DNA from: an uncultured Thermoleophilia bacterium
GTDB taxonomy: Bacteria; Actinomycetota; Thermoleophilia; UBA2241
Length of the DNA stretch: 5,332 nt
Direction of reading: 5' to 3'
Assembly (NCBI GenBank): GCA_903912585.1
Contig: CAIWHY010000390.1
Span: forward strand, 1 to 5,332
Under the pieces are notes generated by a model. That model was not told the DNA's origin and did not search any database. It saw nothing but the letters and a program-made list of their open reading frames with translations. The translations under genes were made by a program, and so were the position numbers. Below, piece by piece: positions 1 to 5,332 of this stretch. Within the stretch, counting starts at the first letter, position 1. Each line of letters starts with the position of its first letter.

Positions 1-564
1 CTGCACGCGGTGCACGCCGCCCTCGTACTTGAGCGAGGAGTACGCGCCCTGGCCCTTGACCTCGAGCGTGATCTCCTTGAAGCCGCCGTCGTCGTTCTCG
101 TTGGCGTTGAGCACCTCGACCGCGAAGTCCTTGGCCTCGGCGTAGCGCGTGTACATGCGCGCCAGCTCGCCGGCGAAGATGCAGGCCTCGTTGCCGCCGG
201 TGCCGGCGCGGATCTCGATGATCACGTCCTTGCCGTCGTTGGGGTCGCGCGTGAGCATGCGCACGCGGATGTCCTCGGCGAGCTCGTCGAGACGGCGGCG
301 CCCATCCTGCAGCTCGTCCTGCGCGAAGTCGCGCATCTCGCCGTCGCTCGCGTCGTCGCCGAGGAGGCCTTCGGCGTCGGCGACCGTCTGCTCCGCCTCA
401 CGGTACTGCTGCGCGAGCGCGTAGACCTGCTGCAGCTCGGCGTGCTTGCGCGCCGTGTCGGCGTAGTGCGCGCGGTCGCCGAACACGTCCGGATCGGCGA
501 GCTGGGCGTTGAGCTCCTCGTAGGAGCGTTCGATCTCGGCGATGAGGTCTTCGATGGCGGCCAT
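1..564 (-). CDS. prfA: Peptide chain release factor 1, N-terminal half (partial)
   Basis: RF1 recognises UAA and UAG stop codons in the ribosomal A site and triggers release of the finished peptide. The minus frame is open from ATG at 564 to the window edge, giving 188 residues; about half of a usual ~360-residue RF1 is missing. Residues 1-110 are the charged, coiled-coil-like N-terminal domain. The PCRF domain follows, with AGTGGNEA (120-127) and FAGELARMYTRYAE (130-143), and the visible part ends at GGVHRVQ. FAG-L-RMY-RYAE separates RF1 from RF2, whose equivalent reads more like W-ML-RMY-RWAE. The stop-codon recognition loop and the catalytic GGQ lie outside the window. The gene starts 9 bp after the DUF1385 stop, in the same frame, without a well-placed Shine-Dalgarno. 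AGTGGNEA differs slightly from the AGTGGDEA I remember as usual. prmC, the RF methyltransferase, would be expected next, beyond the edge. Identity is seen in the sequence and is secure. Confidence 0.95.
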   Translation of the reverse strand, partial: MAAIEDLIAEIERSYEELNAQLADPDVFGDRAHYADTARKHAELQQVYALAQQYREAEQTVADAEGLLGDDASDGEMRDFAQDELQDGRRRLDELAEDIRVRMLTRDPNDGKDVIIEIRAGTGGNEACIFAGELARMYTRYAEAKDFAVEVLNANENDDGGFKEITLEVKGQGAYSSLKYEGGVHRVQ

Positions 565-573
565 AGCGAGAGC

Positions 574-1533
574 TTACGCCATGACCTCCACGCCCTTCAC
601 CGGCGGGCGGTCCTGGGGCTCGAGCTCGATGACCTTGTCGAGCGCCGCGATGGCGACCTCGATCTGGGCGCGGTCTGGCTTCTTGGTCGTCATCCACTGC
701 AGCGCCAGCCCCGGCGCCATGATGGCGCGCACGAGGTAGTTGTTCTCGTGGCGGCCGGCGAACTTGATGATCTCATAGCTGACGCCGGCGATGAGCGGGA
801 TGAGGATCACGCGGCTCAGGAGGAGCAGGTACCACGCCGGCCGGCCGACGAAGGCGAAGACGAAGACGGCCACGACGAGCACCACCAGCAGGAACGAGGT
901 GCCGCAGCGCAGGTGGAGCGTGCCGAAGGTCTCGACGTTGTCGACCGTGAGCTCCTGCCCGTGCTCGAGCGCGTGGATGCTCATGTGCTCGGCGCCGTGG
1001 TACTCGAAGACGCGGCGCAGGTCCTTGATCTGGGTGATGATCGCGAGGTAGACGAGGAAGATGGCGACGCGCACGCAGCCCTCGACGGCCCAGAACAGGT
1101 AGCCGCCGCCGATCCAGTGGCGGAAGAGCCCTGTCAGGAAGAGCGGCGCCAGGAAGAAGAGGCCGACGGCGAAGGCGAGGGCGACGAGCAGCGTGCCGCC
1201 GATCTCCTTGCGGCCGAGCGGCGCCTCCTCCTCGCCCATGCTCTCGTTGGCCGACATCGTGAGGGCGCGCACGCCGATCACGAGCGACTCCACGAGCGCC
1301 ACGACGCCGCGCACGACGGGGACCTTGAGGACCGGGTGGCGCTGCATCCAGCTCACGAGCGGGAAGTCGTGCACGCCGATCGTGTCGTCCGGGCGGCGCA
1401 CGGCGAGCGCCCAGTGGTCGACGCCGCGCATCATGACGCCCTCGATCACGGCCTGACCGCCGACCTGGGCGCGGCGCGCCCACAGGGCGGCCATGCCCGG
1501 CAGGGCGAGGGCGATGCGGATGAGAGTCTTCAT
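574..1533 (-). CDS. DUF1385 (YqhQ-like) multi-pass membrane protein
   Basis: A 319-residue integral membrane protein of the DUF1385/YqhQ family, whose biochemical function is not established. Family hallmarks in order: GGQAVIEGVMMR (25-36), hydrophobic segments near 113-137, 148-167, 212-230 and 233-251, EYHGAEH (177-183), RCGTSF (209-214), and a cytosolic-type tail with LQWMTTKKPD and IEVAIAAL (278-298). H179, E182 and H183 look like possible metal or catalytic ligands; that is inference. Compared with the family consensus as I remember it (GAEHK and HPRCGTSF), this copy has Met184 and Leu208 at the K and P positions. The ATG at 1533 is preceded by AAGGAAG with a 10-nt spacer. A second ATG at 1494 (Met14) has no Shine-Dalgarno and is less likely. 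It lies 51 bp after thyX and 9 bp before prfA, so it is probably co-transcribed. Proximity of this family to prfA is a common Gram-positive arrangement. Confidence 0.9.
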   Translation of the reverse strand: MKTLIRIALALPGMAALWARRAQVGGQAVIEGVMMRGVDHWALAVRRPDDTIGVHDFPLVSWMQRHPVLKVPVVRGVVALVESLVIGVRALTMSANESMGEEEAPLGRKEIGGTLLVALAFAVGLFFLAPLFLTGLFRHWIGGGYLFWAVEGCVRVAIFLVYLAIITQIKDLRRVFEYHGAEHMSIHALEHGQELTVDNVETFGTLHLRCGTSFLLVVLVVAVFVFAFVGRPAWYLLLLSRVILIPLIAGVSYEIIKFAGRHENNYLVRAIMAPGLALQWMTTKKPDRAQIEVAIAALDKVIELEPQDRPPVKGVEVMA

Positions 1534-1543
1534 GTCAGCGTGG

Positions 1544-1550
1544 CTTCCTT
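1544..1550 (-). promoter_or_regulatory. Ribosome binding site of the DUF1385 gene
   Basis: AAGGAAG on the minus strand ends 10 nt before the ATG at 1533. It supports that start over the internal ATG at 1494, which has only GC-rich sequence without a purine run upstream. Confidence 0.55.
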
Positions 1551-1584
1551 CGGCGAGGAGTGCCGGCCGCGGCGCGGCCCGCGC

Positions 1585-2322
1585 TCAGGCGCGCGGCGCG
1601 GCCGGCCCGTCGACGTCTTCGGGCTTGTAGGGCTTGCCGCACGTCATCTTGCCCTCCGGGCAGGTGCCGTACAGGCAGCCGGGGCCGCTGCCCGCGAAGA
1701 GGTTGGGAGCGAGCTCCATGACCATGCCGCGCATCCGCCACGCCAGGTCGCGGATCTCCCACTGGGCGCGGTTGCAGCAGCGCACCTGGAAGAAGTGGCG
1801 CACCTCGCGTGCGTTCATGGTGACGACGATCTTGGTCTCGGCGGCGTTGGGAAGGACGAAGCGCGCGTCCTCCTGCACGCTCTCGCGCTTGCGGCCCTCG
1901 GCGAGGCCGAGCTCGACGAGCTTGTCGTAGGCGACGCGCGCCTGCTCCATCGCCGCCAGGAACACAGCCTGCGCCTCTGCGTTGGCGGCAACGGTGGGCG
2001 GGACCACGAAGCTGTCGCCCGCCCCGAAGTTGACGTACCGCTGCGACTGCTGGTTGTAGCTGGCCACGCGGTGCCGCACCAGCTGGTGCGTGCAGGCGCG
2101 GCTCACGCCGTCGACGGCGAAGCTGAACGAGGCGTGCTCGAGCGCCGAGTGGTGCCCGGAGCGCACGAGGATGCGCACCAGCTTGGCGACGTCCTCGGCG
2201 CTCATGTCCTGTTTGAGGTCGGCCGCCGACACGGGCGCATAGCACAGCCGACCCGCGATCGCGACGGCGCGATCCGGGTCGGGCGTGTGCTGAAGGAGTG
2301 TGACGCGGAGCTCGGCGCTCAC
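1585..2322 (-). CDS. thyX: Flavin-dependent thymidylate synthase ThyX
   Basis: Makes dTMP from dUMP using methylene-tetrahydrofolate, FAD and NADPH; a cytosolic homotetramer that replaces ThyA. The 245-residue protein carries the ThyX signature RHRx7S as RHR (83-85) and Ser93, inside RHRVASYNQQSQRY. Flanking conserved blocks are GHHSALEHASFSF (57-69), EDARFVLP (151-158), and RHFFQVRCCNRAQWEIR (175-191), which supplies nucleotide-binding arginines in the family. The C-terminus adds a cysteine-bearing segment, C216, C221 and C228, around CPEGKMTCG. The start is GTG at 2322: it is 13 nt past the rpmE stop, and the first residues (LLQHTPDPDRAVAIAGRLCY) align with the usual N-terminus. The Shine-Dalgarno is weak, only a GGGG run upstream, so translation is probably coupled to rpmE. 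It ends in TGA at 1585. No thyA is visible here. Family assignment is secure; the role of the cysteines is inference. Confidence 0.96.
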   Translation of the reverse strand: MSAELRVTLLQHTPDPDRAVAIAGRLCYAPVSAADLKQDMSAEDVAKLVRILVRSGHHSALEHASFSFAVDGVSRACTHQLVRHRVASYNQQSQRYVNFGAGDSFVVPPTVAANAEAQAVFLAAMEQARVAYDKLVELGLAEGRKRESVQEDARFVLPNAAETKIVVTMNAREVRHFFQVRCCNRAQWEIRDLAWRMRGMVMELAPNLFAGSGPGCLYGTCPEGKMTCGKPYKPEDVDGPAAPRA

Positions 2323-2335
2323 CGCAGAGACCCCG

Positions 2336-2689
2336 TCAGGCCTTGGTGGCTTCAGCCTTGGCGGGGGCAGCTTGGGCGGCTTCAGCCGTGGCCGGTGCGG
2401 CCTGGGCGGCCTCAGCCTTGGCCGGTGCGGCCTGGGCGGCTTCAGCCTTGGCCGGTGCGGCCGGGGCGGCTTCGCCCTGCACGGGCTCGGACTTCTTGTC
2501 CATGCGCTTCTTGAAGCGCTCCACGCGGCCGCCGGAGTCCACGAGCTTCTGCTTGCCCGTGTAGAACGGGTGGCACTGGGAGCAGAGTTCGACGTGCAGC
2601 TCCGGCCTGGTGCTGCGCGTGGTGAACGTGTTGCCGCAGGAGCAGTGGACCGTGGCTTCTGCGTACTGCGGATGGATATCCTTCTTCAT
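2336..2689 (-). CDS. rpmE: Ribosomal protein L31 (bL31, zinc-binding form) with Ala-rich repeat tail
   Basis: bL31 sits at the central protuberance and helps bridge the ribosomal subunits. The first ~70 residues are canonical: MKKDIHPQY, then a zinc ribbon with C16, C18, C36 and C39 (CSCGN and CSQCHPFYTGKQK), then GGRVERFKKRM. All four cysteines make this the zinc-containing (C+) type. The protein is 117 residues, whereas the family is usually 65-90. The excess is a C-terminal tail of four decapeptide repeats close to AAPAKAEAAQ, rich in Ala, with alternating Lys and Glu and near-neutral charge. The ATG at 2689 has AGAAGGG with a 10-nt spacer. A longer in-frame reading from 2854 adds only Arg/Pro-rich, family-unlike residues and is rejected. 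It is first gene of the likely rpmE-thyX-DUF1385-prfA operon, with its own promoter candidate, because rho no longer lies directly upstream. Confidence 0.96.
   Translation of the reverse strand: MKKDIHPQYAEATVHCSCGNTFTTRSTRPELHVELCSQCHPFYTGKQKLVDSGGRVERFKKRMDKKSEPVQGEAAPAAPAKAEAAQAAPAKAEAAQAAPATAEAAQAAPAKAEATKA
2349..2468 (-). repeat. Four 30-bp tandem repeats coding the L31 tail
   Basis: Units at 2349-2378, 2379-2408, 2409-2438 and 2439-2468 repeat with an exact 30-bp period (plus-strand core TTCAGCCTTGGCCGGTGCGG). Units two to four are near identical; the first, at the 3' end of the gene, has drifted most. Each unit codes for one decapeptide close to AAPAKAEAAQ. The 30-bp period keeps the frame, so copy number can change by slippage without breaking rpmE or shifting thyX downstream. 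Confidence 0.9.
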
Positions 2690-2699
2690 CTGAACGGAT

Positions 2700-2706
2700 C
2701 CCTTCT
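2700..2706 (-). promoter_or_regulatory. Ribosome binding site of rpmE
   Basis: AGAAGGG on the minus strand lies 10 nt before the ATG at 2689. This, with the canonical MKKDIHP start, fixes the N-terminus of L31. Confidence 0.6.
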
Positions 2707-2731
2707 GGGAGCAAACCCGGTGTTGACACGA

Positions 2732-2750
2732 TCGGCCCAAGCAGGGCCGA
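2732..2750. promoter_or_regulatory. Short perfect inverted repeat in the rpmE leader
   Basis: TCGGCCC (2732-2738) and GGGCCGA (2744-2750) form a perfect 7-bp stem with a 5-nt loop. If the TATCAT at 2757-2762 is the rpmE -10 element, transcription would begin near 2750, so the hairpin would form the very 5' end of the operon mRNA. It could protect the 5' end, act as an operator, or serve in L31 feedback. No T-run follows on either strand, so it is not an intrinsic terminator. The palindrome is seen; its function is inference. Confidence 0.4.
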
Positions 2751-2756
2751 AGCGGG

Positions 2757-2762
2757 ATGATA
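2757..2762 (-). promoter_or_regulatory. Candidate -10 element for the rpmE operon
   Basis: TATCAT on the minus strand differs from TATAAT at one base and fits the relaxed TAnnnT form common in high-GC Gram-positives. No good -35 exists at 16-18 bp; the nearest AT-richer patch, TTCGAA at 2782-2787, is 19 bp away. Predicted leader length is about 60 nt. A local promoter is expected because the gene upstream is divergent. Confidence 0.35.
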
Positions 2763-2834
2763 CCACGAACGGCCGCGGCTCTTCGAATCGTTCCCGGCGC
2801 CAAACGCCGCCGCGGGCGACGCGGAGGCGCACGA

Positions 2835-2839
2835 GGAGG
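2835..2839 (+). promoter_or_regulatory. Ribosome binding site of the phospholipase-like gene
   Basis: GGAGG within GAGGAGG lies 4 nt before ATG 2844 and 13 nt before ATG 2853. The ATG at 2844 is preferred because the family typically begins MPD-F-HY. The spacing is rather short, so the 2853 start cannot be fully excluded. The in-frame ATG at 2757 has no such site. Confidence 0.55.
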
Positions 2840-2843
2840 CGGC

Positions 2844-3844
2844 ATGCCCGACATGTTTGCGCACTACACAGTGGCCGAGGCCGCCAGGCAGAGCCTGCCT
2901 GACGGCCCGCTGGCGCGGCTGTTGGCGGCCGAGCACGACGCCTTCACGGTGGGAGCGCAGGGCCCGGACTTCCTCTTCTACTCTGGCCTGTGGCCGTGGC
3001 AGGCGGGGCGCAACGACCTCGCCAGGCTCCTGCATCGGCACGCGATGAGCGCGGTCTTCCGCAGCATGCTGGGTCACGCGGATGGCCTGGGGGCGGCGGG
3101 TCGGGCTATCGCCGGCGCGTTCGTGTGCGGCTACGCGGCTCACCTCTGCCTGGACGCCGGCGCCCACCCGTGGGTGCTCTACTGGACCGGCGACATCAGC
3201 GCTGACGCCCCGGCAGGGACGAGAGTGCGCGCGCTCCGGAGTCACGGGCTGCTTGAGGGCTCCCTCGACGTCATGCTCCTGCGCGAGCACTCCTCTGCTC
3301 ACGACTGGCTGCGCCGGCAGAGTCTGCTGCGGATGTCCGCGGCTCGGACGACGGTCGTCGCGGAGATGTTCGAGCACGTGTTCGCCGACGTCCACGGCAT
3401 CGCGTTCACCGCCGCGGAGGGCCGCGCCGCGTTCCGCGACATGGCGTTGGTGAGCGGCGCGATGAGCGATCGCCACACCCCGTTCTCGCGGCTCCTGGCG
3501 GGCCTGGGGCCGCTCGTCGACCGGACGGGCGCGGCGCGCGCGCAGATCTACCCGGACGAGCCGCTGGCGGCGGCCGAACGCCTGGTGACGGGCAGGCGGC
3601 GCTGGCACCACCCATCGCTGCCGCGACAAGAGCGCACAGAGACGTTGCGAGAGCTCCTCGTCGCGGCCGGCGCGGAGACCCGCCGGTGCCTGGAAGCCAT
3701 CGCGCCGGTCGCATGTGGCGAGACCGGCGACGTGGACGAGGCGGTCGCAACGATCGGCGACCGAAGCATGCTCACCGGGCTGCCCTGCGGCGACCGGCGA
3801 CCCTTGGTCGCCTTCGCCCCGGGGCGCGACCTGATCTGGGCCGG

Positions 3845-3848
<4 letters not shown>
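2844..3848 (+). CDS. Zinc-dependent phospholipase C family protein
   Basis: A 334-residue protein resembling the Zn-dependent phospholipase C / S1-P1 nuclease-like family, widespread in Firmicutes and Actinobacteria and mostly uncharacterised. The N-terminal half has the expected polar pattern: H7 in MPDMFAHY, D42 in GAQGPDFLFY, H64 and H66 in LLHRH, H100, D104 and H108 in AAHLCLDAGAHP, then H134, E138 and D142 in HGLLEGSLDVML. These are plausible zinc ligands. Residues 150-334 are less conserved; WHHP and a helical TLRELLVAAGAE stretch resemble the family's C-terminal part. No signal peptide or membrane segment is visible, so it is probably cytosolic, unlike secreted clostridial phospholipases C. 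It diverges from rpmE and shares stop-codon bases with convergent rho. It uses several AGG/AGA arginine codons (R15, R61, R127), which the parts of prfA and rho that I read by codon lack. Substrate is unknown; nuclease or lipid phosphodiesterase are both possible. Confidence 0.82.

Positions 3849-5332
<1,484 letters not shown>

Noticed and set aside
1562..1606. 10-bp perfect inverted repeat (arms 1562-1571 and 1597-1606) around the thyX stop, as a terminator
   Set aside because: The loop is 25 nt, no T-run follows on the minus strand, and the operon appears to continue. Such GC-only palindromes are expected by chance at this base composition.
10..2514. An 834-codon open frame on the plus strand across prfA, the DUF1385 gene, thyX and part of rpmE
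   Set aside because: It is the codon-aligned antisense of three genes that share one frame. High GC makes TTA, CTA and TCA codons rare, so the opposite strand has few stops. The translation is low-complexity and rich in Arg, His, Ala and Asp with no recognisable domain.
2723..2728. Perfect TTGACA on the plus strand as -35 of the phospholipase-like gene
   Set aside because: No -10-like hexamer occurs 16-18 bp downstream; the sequence there is GGCCGAAG. It may be chance within the rpmE leader.
2757..2843. N-terminal extension of the phospholipase-like protein from ATG 2757
   Set aside because: The added 29 residues are Arg/Gly-rich and unlike the family. A GGAGG precedes ATG 2844, and MPDMFAHY matches the usual start.

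Overview
This is a high-GC bacterial housekeeping window. It holds six genes and no RNA genes, insertion sequences or CRISPR arrays. The order rho / rpmE / (thyX) / DUF1385 / prfA is an old Gram-positive synteny block. Together with the GC content, the strong GC3 bias and a Rho carrying a long Arg/Gly/Gln-rich N-terminal insertion, it points to an actinobacterial lineage. Coriobacteriia or Thermoleophilia are my best guesses, by inference only.

Layout. On the minus strand, read right to left: rho (3845-5332, N-terminus beyond the right edge); after a gap, rpmE (ribosomal protein L31, 2336-2689), thyX (flavin-dependent thymidylate synthase, 1585-2322), a YqhQ-like DUF1385 membrane protein (574-1533) and prfA (release factor 1, 1-564, C-terminal half beyond the left edge). 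Gaps of 13, 51 and 9 bp make rpmE-thyX-DUF1385-prfA a likely operon. The only intergenic stretch longer than 51 bp is 2690-2843, which holds a candidate promoter, a leader hairpin and two ribosome binding sites. One plus-strand gene (2844-3848), a zinc-dependent phospholipase C family protein, sits between rho and rpmE. It diverges from rpmE and converges on rho, and its stop codon shares a CTAG with the rho stop.

How they fit together: Rho ends transcription, RF1 ends translation, L31 is a zinc-ribbon ribosomal protein, ThyX makes dTMP, and the DUF1385 protein is of unknown function. The phospholipase-like gene is the outsider by strand, codon choice and theme.

The most distinctive content is low-complexity protein sequence. 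Rho has an N-terminal insertion made of Ala-Pro heptads (21-bp DNA repeats), a Gln/Gly block and an Arg-rich block. L31 has an unusual tail of four decapeptide repeats (30-bp DNA repeats) that nearly doubles its length. I see no clearly new multi-gene system. The best leads are the prion-like or condensate-like Rho insertion, the L31 tail, and the phospholipase-like gene placed between rho and rpmE.
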